DNA of 64,000 nt from Alphaproteobacteria bacterium (GTDB taxonomy: Bacteria; Pseudomonadota; Alphaproteobacteria; Micavibrionales; Micavibrionaceae): positions 62,001-126,000 of the forward strand of contig JADLAT010000021.1 in assembly GCA_020848095.1 (NCBI GenBank), in the 5' to 3' direction. Made by a program: the position numbers and the translations under genes. The notes under the pieces are model-generated. The model saw only the letters and a program-made list of their open reading frames with translations. It was not told where the DNA came from and made no database searches. Of this stretch, positions 1-9,172 are shown one piece after another (position 1 is the first letter of the stretch; every line of letters starts with the position of its first letter).

Positions 1-673
1 TCTGCACCACCAAAACACCGTCACCGCGCGTGAAAAAACTCACCTCTATAAAGCCGGAAAGCTCCTTGATGGCATCTCCGCGTTTATCCTCAAGCAGAGC
101 GGTTGTCCGGCCCAGATTAACATTGGTCTTGATCTGTTTATTCAACTCGGAAACCTGGATTAAAATGTCATTGACCCGGTCAACCGTTTCCCGCATTTCC
201 GTTTGGGCATCGTTGCGCAAGGTGGTAATCAGATTAGAAAATTTATTGATTTTGCTGGCCGTGTTCACGGCCTTATCAACGGTATTTTTAAGCAAAAAAC
301 TATCTTCCGGACTATCCGCCAGCGCCGCAAAACTATCGTGCAGTCTGGATATTTCCGAAGCGATTGAAAGCTCCTTGGCCGGGTCGCCGTGAAATTGTTC
401 AATTCGGTTTAAATAGGTTTGCTGAACATCAAAAGTGCCGACCGCGCTGACTTGAGTCCATAAATCCCGCTCCAGCTTTATATCAACATTGCGGATAATC
501 GTATTGGTTAAAACCCCAACCGTCACCCCATTCAATGCCTGCGAGGATTGCGGCAAAATTTTCCGTGAATACCCCGGCGTGCCCACATTGGCGACGTTAT
601 TGGATATAACATTGATTTGTTGTTGCGATGTACGCAATCCGGCAAGTGCCGCATCAAGACTGGCTAGACCCAT
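1..673 (-). CDS. flgK: Flagellar hook-associated protein 1 FlgK, N-terminal part
   Basis: The reading frame is open to the left edge, so only the first 224 codons are present. It begins MGLASLDAALAGLRTSQQQ and contains SNNVANVGTPGYSRK, the flagellar rod/hook N-terminal motif. A helical stretch with LLEDKRGDAIKEL and SFFTRGDGVLVVQ follows, as in FlgK. FlgK forms the first hook-filament junction ring and is exported by the flagellar type III system, so no signal peptide is expected. The start at 673 has an AAGGA ribosome site at 681-685. The three exported paralogs at 835-5462 lie upstream on the same strand, 161 bp away. FlgE and FlgL share the N-terminal motif, but the following domain fits FlgK best. 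Confidence 0.88.
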   Translation of the reverse strand, partial: MGLASLDAALAGLRTSQQQINVISNNVANVGTPGYSRKILPQSSQALNGVTVGVLTNTIIRNVDIKLERDLWTQVSAVGTFDVQQTYLNRIEQFHGDPAKELSIASEISRLHDSFAALADSPEDSFLLKNTVDKAVNTASKINKFSNLITTLRNDAQTEMRETVDRVNDILIQVSELNKQIKTNVNLGRTTALLEDKRGDAIKELSGFIEVSFFTRGDGVLVVQ

Positions 674-834
674 GGTTTTATCCTTGTTTTATACCATCCG
701 GTCTTGAGCGATGAAGGCCATTTAAAGGCCCTTACCGTTTCTGATAACCGGATCTTAGACAAGACCCATGCAAGGCGAATGCCAATTGTTGAAAAAGGCG
801 GGAAAGTTCTTTAAAAATCGGGAATAAAACAGGC

Positions 835-2688
835 CTATTCGTTCATCTGACCTTGAATTTTCTCAGCATCCGCAACCAATCTTTCCTCGATCAGGGCAGA
901 AAGGAGCATTTCCCGGCGCAGGGCCGCCTCATAATGATCGCGCATCTGCATGATCTTGATGGCGTCCATGGAGGTTTTTATCCGTGAAATATTCGCGGGC
1001 TTATCATAGAGATTAGTATAGAAATCCGGGTTTTGAAAAATCCGCTTGCTCAGCATATCCATCTGCGCGAAATAGCTGGGGCGATCGCCCACCATAGTTT
1101 CGATATCCACATCTGTCATACCGAAATCGCGCATCATCGTTTTCATGTATGACCAACCCGGTTGAACCGTAGGCGAGGCGGGAATCGGCGCCTTGGCCTT
1201 TAACCCCACCAGCGTGGCAAATGAATTATGTGCCACATTTTTAAGCGCCATAATGCGCCGCGCCTTTAAATACGTGGCCTGCTTGTCCTTCATCCCTTCC
1301 TGCAGAATAATTTTATAAGGGTCAGGCCAGTACAAATTACGGGCGAGCGCCATAACATCTTGCTCATCGGCGGTGAGCACATTATCGGCAAAATCAACAT
1401 CCAGCGTATAGGACGATTCTACGGTTCGTAGAAAATCTATATCCTTGTTAATGCGCGCCCGATTGCTGGCACCAATACCGCTGGGCGCTGCAGCGCCGCG
1501 GGTACTGTTCCCCGGATTATCATCCTGATCATGCTCGCATAGACCAAGCAAACCATTATTATTATCCGCCGGATCACAATAAATTTCCCGGAACTGCTTC
1601 AGGCGATTCTTGATATCATTATCCACGTTTTGTGCCGTACTGGTGGACAGAGCGTTGGTATATCTCTCCATCAGGGCGTCACTAACAGAAAGTGTATCGG
1701 ATTCCGCTTTTGCCTTGGCGGAGGGAAGACTGCGAATGAAAGAGCCAAATTTACACATCTGCTCGCTAGGATGGTAATCCTTAACAGCAACAGCTTTTAG
1801 CTCTTGCTCCTTCCTTTGTGCCTCCAGTTGATCTTTGGCATCAATAAGCTTTCCAATCAACGGTGTTTGCTGCGCAATGGCGGTTGAGAGCTGCTCGCTC
1901 ATGTGCAGCATGGGGTAAATTAAATTCTCGATTAAATTGGCAATTTGTGACTGCATGGCCGGGATGTCACAAATACTCAACGGAGGAGACCCACAATAAG
2001 GAAAGGGATCAAAAACGTTCAAACCTGCACCGTTCAACATTCCTCCGCCCGGTGCATAAATCACAGAAATGACCGACTCTCCCTTGCCGGGCCATGCATC
2101 ATTTGCGCTGTTCACATTGTTAAAAGCCAGCTGCAGAGCCTGCTCCTGCCCGTGCACGCCGCGAAGCGCCTCCAAATCCGTTCCTTCGAAAATTCCAGCC
2201 CAATCGCTGTAAATATCCAATTGACCGGCTTTACTGGAAATTTTTATTTTCTCAAAAGGCTCAGCGCCGCGCCCATGGATAGAAACACCGCCCTTATCAT
2301 CAAAGTTTAAAAGCACATCTAAAATTCTTCGCCCGTCATCCACTGTCACATTATAGGCAAGCGTTTTATCTTTGCTCTGTAACAAGGGCGTGGCTGGTAT
2401 ATTCAAGGAGCCGGTTTCATCCGTGCTGGCGTCTCCTTTAACTGGCGTCCCTTCCGGGGGCACAATTCTGTAAGATACATCGGTTCCGGCTTTAAATCCG
2501 GAAAAATTAGCCTGCACACCGGGCCGGGCATTTTTAAACATGCCGCCGCCCAGAGAAGAATCTGAGGGGAGAAACCATGTGCCGGCTGAAAAAGTCATAG
2601 CCGCCAGCACAAAGACAGCGGCAAAACCGGCATAAATAAACCGGAACTTTCTAAAAGAAAAATCCATTTTTTGCCGATTTTTCAGCAT
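835..2688 (-). CDS. Exported protein of unknown function, paralog A (longest of three)
   Basis: I do not recognise a named family. The protein is 617 residues from the ATG at 2688, which lies just after the stop of paralog B; an ATG 13 codons earlier would overlap that gene. One N-terminal hydrophobic segment (RFIYAGFAAVFVLAAM) acts as signal or anchor. About 190 residues of probable beta structure follow that are absent from the other copies. The shared core comes next: a helix LIGKLIDAKDQLEAQRKEQ, KDYHPSEQMCKFGSFIRSL, then YCDPADNNNGLLGLCEHD, and QNPDFYTNLYDKPANI near the C-terminus. Paired cysteines suggest disulfides in the periplasm. It is the last gene of a tight three-gene set. A link to the type IVB secretion genes at the other end of the window is only a guess. 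Confidence 0.72.
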   Translation of the reverse strand: MLKNRQKMDFSFRKFRFIYAGFAAVFVLAAMTFSAGTWFLPSDSSLGGGMFKNARPGVQANFSGFKAGTDVSYRIVPPEGTPVKGDASTDETGSLNIPATPLLQSKDKTLAYNVTVDDGRRILDVLLNFDDKGGVSIHGRGAEPFEKIKISSKAGQLDIYSDWAGIFEGTDLEALRGVHGQEQALQLAFNNVNSANDAWPGKGESVISVIYAPGGGMLNGAGLNVFDPFPYCGSPPLSICDIPAMQSQIANLIENLIYPMLHMSEQLSTAIAQQTPLIGKLIDAKDQLEAQRKEQELKAVAVKDYHPSEQMCKFGSFIRSLPSAKAKAESDTLSVSDALMERYTNALSTSTAQNVDNDIKNRLKQFREIYCDPADNNNGLLGLCEHDQDDNPGNSTRGAAAPSGIGASNRARINKDIDFLRTVESSYTLDVDFADNVLTADEQDVMALARNLYWPDPYKIILQEGMKDKQATYLKARRIMALKNVAHNSFATLVGLKAKAPIPASPTVQPGWSYMKTMMRDFGMTDVDIETMVGDRPSYFAQMDMLSKRIFQNPDFYTNLYDKPANISRIKTSMDAIKIMQMRDHYEAALRREMLLSALIEERLVADAEKIQGQMNE

Positions 2689-2692
2689 GCTG

Positions 2693-4099
2693 CTAATTCT
2701 TCTGCTTATGCATGAGATTCTCAACATCGTTTTGCGTGTCCTGAACTGCTAGCTCCAGCAGAACGGACATATTCGCCTCCGCGCGCAGATAGCTCTTGAA
2801 AAGATCGAATTTCTGCATCAGGGCAATAGCCTGCATCGCCACTTCCTTACGAGCGATATTGGCCGGTTTATCGTATAAATTCGTATAGAAGTCTGGATTT
2901 TGATATATTTTGCGCGTCAAAATTTCCATTTGCGCGTTGTAGCTTGGGCCTATTTTTGCTCCGGCCGGGTCGTTGGAATTATATCCCAAAAGACGTCTGA
3001 TCTCATCAATATTGCCCGTGGTGGTCGGGTTAGTGGTTACACCCAGCTCCTTAAGAATAGATTCCAGAAACTCTCTCGAACTGGCTGTACCTGCGCTTTT
3101 CATCGAAGTGATGGCGTTAAAGGAATTTTCTGCAACGCTGCGCTTGGCCAGTAACGCTCTGGCATCCATATAATTGGCCTGCGCTGCTGTTAATTTTGTG
3201 CCCGGCTTATTTTCTGTATTGATGGCCGGCATTCTTTTGAACACTTCCGAGCCGTAAAGATTATTACTGAGCGCCAGAAGCTCTTCCTCATGATCGGTCA
3301 ATGTCGTATCTGAAAAATCTACGTTCAGGGTCCAGGGATAATCAATTGTGCGCACATAATCGATATCCTTATTCATGCGCTCCCGATTACTGGCGCCAAT
3401 CCCGCCGGGCGCGGCGGCACCGCGCGTGCTGTTCCCCGGATTATCGTCCTGATCATGCTCGCAAAGACCAAGCAGACCATTATTATTATCGGCGGGGTCA
3501 CAGAATTTTTCCCGATATTGTTTTAAACGTCCCTCCTTATCCGCCGATGCGCCCGCAGCAGCCGCGGTATTCACATTCCCCAGATGACGATCCTGAGACC
3601 GCTGGCTTAAAACGTGAGAGGTCAGCTCGGCTTTTCTTTCCGAGGCGGCAAGACTGCGCACCGAAGAGCCAAATTCACAAACCCCGGCGCTGGGGTGGTA
3701 ATCCTTATGCGCTTTTGCGCGGATGGTCTGGAGCAGACGCTGGGTTTCCATCTGATGTTTTGCATCCAGAAAAGAGCCAATGATCATTGTTTGCTGCATG
3801 GCCACCGCCGTCAGCTGGTTAGCCATCATCATCAGGGCAGGCAGGAGGTTATCCTCCCACAGGATACTGACCAACCAAACCTGATGTGCGGTAACTTCCG
3901 ATGTCGTGTGATCATTCACAACTTTCGTCGTCACAACCCATTCAGCAGTGGATGTTCCGCCCGCACCCGCAGTACAATTTCCACAAGCCCCCGCAGGCGG
4001 GTTAACCGAAAAAACCAGAAAAGCCGTTAAGAACATTACCAGAACCGCCTTACGCGCTCTGACCACCTTTCTTTTCAACGAAGTATGATTTTGTGTCAT
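2693..4099 (-). CDS. Exported protein of unknown function, paralog B
   Basis: The protein has 468 residues starting MTQNHTSLKRK. The ATG at 4099 follows the previous stop by one base and has GGAG five bases upstream, so translation is probably coupled. A basic N-terminus and a hydrophobic stretch (AVLVMFLTAFLVFSV) end at PAGACGNC, a likely signal-peptidase site that leaves a CGNC start; a lipobox reading is weaker because position -3 is Ala. The core matches paralogs A and C (IIGSFLDAKHQMETQRLLQ, KDYHPSAGVCEFGSSVRSL, QNPDFYTNLYDKPANI). It shares with A, but not with C, a nearly identical block of about 40 residues beginning CDPADNNNGLLGLCEHD. Function unknown. Confidence 0.75.
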   Translation of the reverse strand: MTQNHTSLKRKVVRARKAVLVMFLTAFLVFSVNPPAGACGNCTAGAGGTSTAEWVVTTKVVNDHTTSEVTAHQVWLVSILWEDNLLPALMMMANQLTAVAMQQTMIIGSFLDAKHQMETQRLLQTIRAKAHKDYHPSAGVCEFGSSVRSLAASERKAELTSHVLSQRSQDRHLGNVNTAAAAGASADKEGRLKQYREKFCDPADNNNGLLGLCEHDQDDNPGNSTRGAAAPGGIGASNRERMNKDIDYVRTIDYPWTLNVDFSDTTLTDHEEELLALSNNLYGSEVFKRMPAINTENKPGTKLTAAQANYMDARALLAKRSVAENSFNAITSMKSAGTASSREFLESILKELGVTTNPTTTGNIDEIRRLLGYNSNDPAGAKIGPSYNAQMEILTRKIYQNPDFYTNLYDKPANIARKEVAMQAIALMQKFDLFKSYLRAEANMSVLLELAVQDTQNDVENLMHKQKN

Positions 4100-4100
4100 G

Positions 4101-5462
4101 TCACTCCGTCCCCAGATTTTTGTTAATATCTTCAAAGCTGGCATTCAGCTTAGAGGACAACAGCACCGACAAAGACATTTCCTGCCGGATCTGGCTTTCG
4201 TAAATCGCACGATCCAGCATCAGATCTATCGCCTTTAGCGCTGCGCTTTTCCGCTCAACATTGGCGGGGGTGTCATATAAATTGGCATAAAAATCAGGAT
4301 TTTGATAAATCTTCTTGGCTAGGATTTCCAATTGCGCGTAATAGCTTGGGTCCACTATATCTCCAGGCGCATATCTTTTGAGCCCAAAATACTCGGCAAT
4401 TTCCGCCTCGGGAATGCCCAATTCGCGCAAGATGGCTCCTAAAAACTCAGAGGTATTGGTTGGTCCCGTTACTACGTCGAGCGCACCACCCGCGCTGCCC
4501 AGCGTTTTCATGCCCACAATCGCATTAAAGGAATTCTCAGCCACACTGCGTTTGGCCGCCACAGCGCGCAGGGAAAGATATAAATGGCTCATATCCGGAT
4601 CTTTAATGTTGTCCTCATTAATTTCCCGGAACAAAATGTCATGACCATAAAGATTATTGCCCAACGACATGACGTCAAGCTCGTCCGGCGCACCATTGAA
4701 ATTCGGGAAACTCATTTCAAGAGTCCGGCGATTTTCAATCAGACGCGTATAATCTATGTCCAGATTAACGCGGTCTGGCTCCGCCGGGGCGCGGCAAATC
4801 GAAGACAAACCGGTATTGGCTTTGCCCACCTCGCGGAAATTGTCCCATGGGTCGCAATAATGTTCTACGAATTGTTGCCAGCGCGCTCTTTTATCATCCG
4901 ATGCGTCTCTGGCGCCGGCCATACTGACCTGCCCTAAATGCCGGGCCATCTGCCGGCGGCTGAGCGCCAATGCATTATACCGACCTACCGCCTCGGAATG
5001 CGCAAGACTGCGCACATTGGTTCCAAAGGCACAAAAACTGGTGCTGGGTTGATAATCCTTATGCGCCTGAACCTGAAGTTCCTGAAAAAGCCGCTGAGTC
5101 TCCAACTGATTTTTGGCATCCAGAAATGTGCCGATAATCATGGTCTGGTGCATCGCCACCGCGCTCATCTGCTCGGTGAACCGCTGAAGCGCCGGAACCA
5201 CCTGCTCCCGCAGAAACACCGTGGTCCACCAATTACGAAGCCGGGTGAACTCTTTGGATGTGTGCGTGTTAATGTCTGTGCGTCCCTTGGCGTGATTTGC
5301 GCTTATTATTGCCTCAGCCCCGGGTACGTCTCCGGGAGAACATCCCCCACAGGCCGAAGCCGGCGGTACAAAAAGCCCGCAGAGCAACACGACCATCGCC
5401 GTCAGGGCGAAAGGATATAATAACAGACCCCTGCGAGCCTTCCTGAAAGCTTTTCTGTGCAT
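4101..5462 (-). CDS. Exported protein of unknown function, paralog C (first of three)
   Basis: The protein has 453 residues and is the first gene of the three-gene set. The N-terminus is a clear signal peptide: basic MHRKAFRKARRG, then LLLYPFALTAMVVLLCGLFV, ending PPASACGGC, so the mature protein would start CGGC. The family core is present: MHQTMIIGTFLDAKNQLETQR, KDYQPSTSFCAFGTNVRSL, YCDPWDN and QNPDFYANLYDTPANV. The Asn/Asp-rich insert seen in paralogs A and B is replaced by a short sequence here, so this copy may be closest to the ancestral form. The start has a purine-rich ACGGGATAA just upstream. The 206 bp before it hold no gene and no clear promoter. Role unknown. Confidence 0.75.
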   Translation of the reverse strand: MHRKAFRKARRGLLLYPFALTAMVVLLCGLFVPPASACGGCSPGDVPGAEAIISANHAKGRTDINTHTSKEFTRLRNWWTTVFLREQVVPALQRFTEQMSAVAMHQTMIIGTFLDAKNQLETQRLFQELQVQAHKDYQPSTSFCAFGTNVRSLAHSEAVGRYNALALSRRQMARHLGQVSMAGARDASDDKRARWQQFVEHYCDPWDNFREVGKANTGLSSICRAPAEPDRVNLDIDYTRLIENRRTLEMSFPNFNGAPDELDVMSLGNNLYGHDILFREINEDNIKDPDMSHLYLSLRAVAAKRSVAENSFNAIVGMKTLGSAGGALDVVTGPTNTSEFLGAILRELGIPEAEIAEYFGLKRYAPGDIVDPSYYAQLEILAKKIYQNPDFYANLYDTPANVERKSAALKAIDLMLDRAIYESQIRQEMSLSVLLSSKLNASFEDINKNLGTE

Positions 5463-5668
5463 TTATCCCGTACGAATTGCTCTAAAACCCCTCCGGTTGC
5501 TTTCTCAAAATCTCATTTCCATGATCCTTTGAAAAGGCGTCCGCTTTTTCCATTGTATCACAAGCTTTTAAAAAAAGGCACGTTTGAAAACAGCAAAAAG
5601 AAAATGCCGCCTTCTAAACAATGAGGGCAAATCTGCTTTCGACCATATGCGGCCAGCAATCCGGGCTT

Positions 5669-5794
5669 TTAAACGCTTTTTTGGATGTTCTTACCAGCGT
5701 TTTCAAGGTCCCGGCCAAAGCCATCAGCCGTATTGCACGCGCCCAGAGGAATTGTAAAGAGAACAAGCAACGCAAAAATAAAGAGTTTTTTCAT
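5669..5794 (-). CDS. Entericidin A/B-family small lipoprotein
   Basis: This is a 41-codon gene. The protein starts MKKLFIFALLVLFTIPLGAC, a lipoprotein signal peptide with lipobox LGAC, and continues NTADGFGRDLENAGKNIQK, the signature of the entericidin family. Entericidins are tiny membrane lipoproteins linked to stationary-phase or stress bacteriolysis in enterobacteria; in alphaproteobacteria their role is mostly unproven. The ribosome site AAAGG lies about 5-9 bases before the ATG. It starts 36 bases downstream of the secB stop on the same strand and may be cotranscribed with it. Only one copy is seen, with no adjacent toxin/antidote partner. Confidence 0.85.
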   Translation of the reverse strand: MKKLFIFALLVLFTIPLGACNTADGFGRDLENAGKNIQKSV

Positions 5795-5829
5795 TTTTCA
5801 CCTTTTTTCGTTTTTTAAATAAACCAAAG

Positions 5830-6390
5830 CTACTGCACCGTGCTTTTTTCGCCTTTAGCGGCCTGTTCCTGCTTACGGGCTTCTTCTATTTCGTCCTTGA
5901 AGCGTTCCATATACAAGGCCTGAAAATCTACAGGATTAAGCATGAGCGGCGGAAATCCGCCCTGCACGGTTAAATCGCTGATAATCTGGCGCGCGAAAGG
6001 GAAGGCCAGCCTCGGCACCTCAACCAAAAGAACAGGGTGATGATTTTCCTCCGGTATATTGTTCAGGGAAACCGCCACGCCATATTGAAGTTCGGCCACG
6101 AATAAGGCATCTTCCCCCTGAAGCGCGATAGCGCGCAGATTTAAAACAACCTCATATAAATGTTCAATATCCTCGCTGGGGATCTTGCGGGCATCCATAC
6201 CGATATTGATGTCCATTTGCGGCGCTGCGCCGTTATTAGCCGTCCCCCGCAGGGATTCCGGCGCGTTCGGGTTTTCAAAAGACAAATCACGCACATATTG
6301 CGCTAAAATATTGATCGGGGCCTGAAGCTGCTCTTTACGCTGTACTTCGGCGGCTTTAGGCTGTTTTTTGTCTGTGGGCGTGTCGCTCAT
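5830..6390 (-). CDS. secB: Protein-export chaperone SecB
   Basis: SecB is a cytoplasmic tetrameric chaperone that holds preproteins unfolded and hands them to SecA. The 186-residue product carries the family core from about residue 20: PINILAQYVRDLSFENPNAP, then VVLNLRAIA, LFVAELQYGVAV, VLLVEVPRLAFPFAR and PPLMLNPVDFQALY. The length is typical, with an extra charged tail. The order secB, fxsA, Tim44-like, mltA is a familiar alphaproteobacterial neighbourhood. It fits the exported cargo nearby, including MltA and the paralogs A-C. Confidence 0.97.
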   Translation of the reverse strand: MSDTPTDKKQPKAAEVQRKEQLQAPINILAQYVRDLSFENPNAPESLRGTANNGAAPQMDINIGMDARKIPSEDIEHLYEVVLNLRAIALQGEDALFVAELQYGVAVSLNNIPEENHHPVLLVEVPRLAFPFARQIISDLTVQGGFPPLMLNPVDFQALYMERFKDEIEEARKQEQAAKGEKSTVQ

Positions 6391-6453
6391 GGAGAAAACC
6401 TTTTTTAATTTCTAGTGAACTTTATTAGATCATTTTTATTCTGCCAAGGCCTA

Positions 6454-6951
6454 TCATGATCCTTTATGTTTGTCACCGCCCTCCAGGAGCGTTTTCTCTT
6501 CATGGTTTTTAGCCTTTGAGGCTCTTTCTTCATCATTTTCGCCAAGATCCACGTATTCCCCTTCGATCACATCACCAAAATTTTCTCCGGCCGGCGCTCC
6601 CGGATAAGGGTTTTCGGCCCAATATCCGCCTCTTTTCAGGCCCGTCTTCAACAAAGCGCGCGTAAAGGGCAACAAGAGCGCCACGGCCAGAAAATCCGTT
6701 ATAAAACCCGGGATAATCAAAAGAAACCCGGCCATCATTATATAAAAACCCTCAAAAAGCCGTTCCAGCGCAACACCGGCGCGCAGGGCCAGCATCGCCT
6801 GTATTCCCTGATAGCGAATCAAAATTACACCCGCCAGCATCGCCAGAATAATCAGGCCCGCGGCATTGCCGAATCCGATTTCCTCGCTCACCGCGGAAAA
6901 AACCATAATTTCGAGCAGTGGCAGGATTATAAAAATGATAAAAACCGGCAT
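6454..6951 (-). CDS. fxsA: FxsA family membrane protein
   Basis: FxsA is a small inner-membrane protein; in E. coli excess FxsA relieves phage T7 exclusion by the F plasmid PifA protein, and its normal role is unclear. The best start is the Met at 6951, giving MPVFIIFIILPLLEIMVF; a longer frame from 6993 adds 14 polar residues. Three or four membrane segments follow, including GLIILAMLAGVILIRYQG and MMAGFLLIIPGFITDFLAVALLLP, both classic FxsA stretches. The tail is acidic and charged. It is transcribed toward secB and divergently from the Tim44-like gene. Confidence 0.9.
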   Translation of the reverse strand: MPVFIIFIILPLLEIMVFSAVSEEIGFGNAAGLIILAMLAGVILIRYQGIQAMLALRAGVALERLFEGFYIMMAGFLLIIPGFITDFLAVALLLPFTRALLKTGLKRGGYWAENPYPGAPAGENFGDVIEGEYVDLGENDEERASKAKNHEEKTLLEGGDKHKGS

Positions 6952-7119
6952 TGTTTTGCTCTGAACCCTTGTCCTTGATAGATTTACGATCATACTGTAT
7001 CTAACGAATGCGGCGCAGACAAATATGAATGCCCTGTCGTTTGTTTGCTGGCGCTATGCTATCATGGTGCCTGTTATGCTTAAACGAAGTGAAATTATAA
7101 TTTAGGGAATCTAAAAAAC

Positions 7120-7848
7120 GTGCCAGCCGATCTGATTGTTTATGCGCTCGTAGCCGCCGGACTTATTTTTTGGTTGCGGAGTGTTCTGGGCACCCGGCAT
7201 GGGGAGGAGCGCGATCGCCCCAATCCGCTCATGGCAGCGGCTGAGAAAAAACCCATTCCGGGCGCGGCTGTGATTTCCGAAGCCAAAACCGCCATGACGA
7301 TGGAGCAAAAAATTGCTGATCTGGTGGAAAATCCCCGTGAAAAGGGCACTATCGATAATAAAACGGCGGAAATGGGCTTGATCGAGATCGCCCGGATGGA
7401 TAACAGCTTTGATATCGATTTCTTCTTACAAGGGGCGCAGGATGCCTTTATCATGGTTGTAGAAAGCTTTGCCGAGGGCGACCGGGAAACGCTGGAGGCT
7501 TTGCTGGCCGAGCCCGTCTATCAGGCCTTCGATGGCGCTCTGCGGGACAGAGCCGCGCGCGGAGAAACGCAAATCACCGACATTCATGCCCTGCGCAAGG
7601 TAGAAATTACAGCGGCGCGGATCGAAGACCGCCGGGCCATGATTACCGTGCGCTTTACGGCGGATGAAACCAGCCTGACACGGGATGCGCAGGGCAACAT
7701 TCTCCACGGCCATCCTGATAAGATAACGCAGATGAAAGACCTCTGGACCTTCGGCAGAGCGCTTCGCTCCAAAGACCCTTCCTGGCTGGTTTATGAGACA
7801 CGCGGCGATGTCGAGGATGATAATGAAACTCTTCCCAATACGCACTAA
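7120..7848 (+). CDS. Tim44/TimA-domain protein
   Basis: The 242-residue protein starts with GTG at 7120, preceded by AGGGA. Residues 3-20 form one membrane anchor (LIVYALVAAGLIFWL). A Pro-rich linker follows, then a Tim44-like domain from about residue 95 to 235 with FDIDFFLQGAQDAFIMVVESFAEGD at its head. The domain is related to the C-terminal part of mitochondrial Tim44, and alphaproteobacterial members (TimA) sit at the inner membrane near the protein-export machinery. The 3' end overlaps the true mltA start by 26 bases, so the two are translationally linked. Positions beside secB and mltA support a role in envelope or export biology, but no reaction is known. Confidence 0.88.
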   Translation: MPADLIVYALVAAGLIFWLRSVLGTRHGEERDRPNPLMAAAEKKPIPGAAVISEAKTAMTMEQKIADLVENPREKGTIDNKTAEMGLIEIARMDNSFDIDFFLQGAQDAFIMVVESFAEGDRETLEALLAEPVYQAFDGALRDRAARGETQITDIHALRKVEITAARIEDRRAMITVRFTADETSLTRDAQGNILHGHPDKITQMKDLWTFGRALRSKDPSWLVYETRGDVEDDNETLPNTH

Positions 7849-9004
7849 CTCTTTTCTTTTTCTGGGGGCGATTCTTCTGCTTTCCGCTTGCGTCGGCACG
7901 ACGCCCTCTGCGGATAAACAACCGGCGGAGACCTATAAGCTTTCCTTAAAACCTGCCGCCTTTGCCGACCTTCCCGGCTGGGGCGGTGATGATTTGCGCG
8001 ATTTTGCCACTGCCTATCAAAAATCCTGTGCCCGCATCGTAAAGGCCGCGCCGGATAAAACTTTCGGCGCGCTGGCGGAGGCCGGAACCTATGCGAACTG
8101 GCAGGTGATTTGCCAAAACATGCAAACGCTGGATACGGGTAATAACGCCGCGCTCCAGGCTTTCATGGAGCGCAGTTTTATCCCCTATAGCGTTCGTAAC
8201 AATGACAACCCGGAAGGGTTGTTCACCGGGTATTACGAAGCTTCCCTGCGCGGCTCGCGGGTGAAATCGGCGCGTTACAATATCCCGCTTTATACGCGTC
8301 CGGATGATCTGGTGATGGTCGATCTGGGACAGTTTCGCGACGAGCTTAAAGGCCAGCGGATCGCCGGGCGGGTGCAGGAGGGCAATTTAAAGCCCTATGA
8401 AACCCGGGCGCAAATCGTGGCCGGAGACTGGCCGCATAATGATAAGGTTCTGGTCTGGGTTGATAATGCCGTTGATGCGTTTTTTGTGCAGATCCAGGGC
8501 TCCGGCGTGGTCGAGCTGGCAGAGGGCGGCACGATGCGAATCGGTTATGCCGGGCAGAACGGGCATATCTATACCGCAATCGGGCGGGAGCTGATCGCGC
8601 GGGGGGCGCTTAGTAAAGAGAATGTCTCCATGGCCTCCATCCGGGCCTGGCTGGCGGCGCATCCGCAAGAGGCCGATGCGCTTATGAACGTCAACCAGTC
8701 CTACGTATTTTTCACGACGGTAGAGGGCGCAGGGCCGCTGGGCGGGGAGAATGTCGCCCTTACACCGGGGCGTTCTCTGGCCATAGATCGCTCGCTCATG
8801 GCTTACGGATTACCGCTGTGGCTCACAACCGATACGCCAAAGATACAGCGCCTGATGGTGGCGCAGGATACAGGCGGTGCGATTCGCGGCCCGGTGCGCG
8901 GCGATGTATTCTGGGGGTTTGGAGAAAAGGCCGAAGCGCTGGCCGGACCCATGAAAGCCAAAGGCCAATACTGGGTTCTCCTGCCTAAAACAGCTGGCCA
9001 GTAA
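7823..9004 (+). CDS. mltA: Membrane-bound lytic murein transglycosylase A
   Basis: MltA is an outer-membrane lipoprotein that cleaves peptidoglycan glycan strands to 1,6-anhydromuropeptides. The start at 7823 (MKLFPIRTNSFLFLG) follows an AGGA site and gives a lipoprotein signal ending LLSAC. The family core has VRNNDNPEGLFTGYYEASL, FFVQIQGSGVVEL, MRIGYAGQNGHIYTAIGREL, NQSYVFF and, near the end, VAQDTGGAIRGPVRGDVFWG with the 3D-domain aspartates. The 393-residue length is normal. It overlaps the Tim44-like gene by 26 bases. Confidence 0.96.
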   Translation: MKLFPIRTNSFLFLGAILLLSACVGTTPSADKQPAETYKLSLKPAAFADLPGWGGDDLRDFATAYQKSCARIVKAAPDKTFGALAEAGTYANWQVICQNMQTLDTGNNAALQAFMERSFIPYSVRNNDNPEGLFTGYYEASLRGSRVKSARYNIPLYTRPDDLVMVDLGQFRDELKGQRIAGRVQEGNLKPYETRAQIVAGDWPHNDKVLVWVDNAVDAFFVQIQGSGVVELAEGGTMRIGYAGQNGHIYTAIGRELIARGALSKENVSMASIRAWLAAHPQEADALMNVNQSYVFFTTVEGAGPLGGENVALTPGRSLAIDRSLMAYGLPLWLTTDTPKIQRLMVAQDTGGAIRGPVRGDVFWGFGEKAEALAGPMKAKGQYWVLLPKTAGQ

Positions 9005-9021
9005 CCCCATAACGGCAAAGC

Positions 9022-9150
9022 TCAACCGCCGCCGACTTTAATCATGGTCACCGTCCAGATCAGGACAACCAGACCGGCGATAATGGCCAATACGGCAAGG
9101 TTTTTCTTTAATTTTCTACGGTGAACTTCGCTTCTGTGAAAAGATTTCAT
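9022..9150 (-). CDS. CoxF-like micropeptide (cytochrome c oxidase cluster)
   Basis: A 42-codon frame runs directly downstream of ctaB. It has a basic head (MKSFHRSEVHRRKLKKN) and one membrane helix LAVLAIIAGLVVLIWTVTM ending in IKVGGG. This basic-head, single-helix, V-T-x-x-K pattern and the location next to ctaB match the small CoxF/CtaF proteins found between ctaB and ctaG in alphaproteobacteria. A good ribosome site (GGGAG) precedes the ATG. Its exact role in oxidase assembly is unknown. No coxA, coxB, coxC or ctaG is present here, so the cluster is split. Confidence 0.75.
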   Translation of the reverse strand: MKSFHRSEVHRRKLKKNLAVLAIIAGLVVLIWTVTMIKVGGG

Positions 9151-9172
9151 GGTTTTATCTCCCGGCCTCCTT

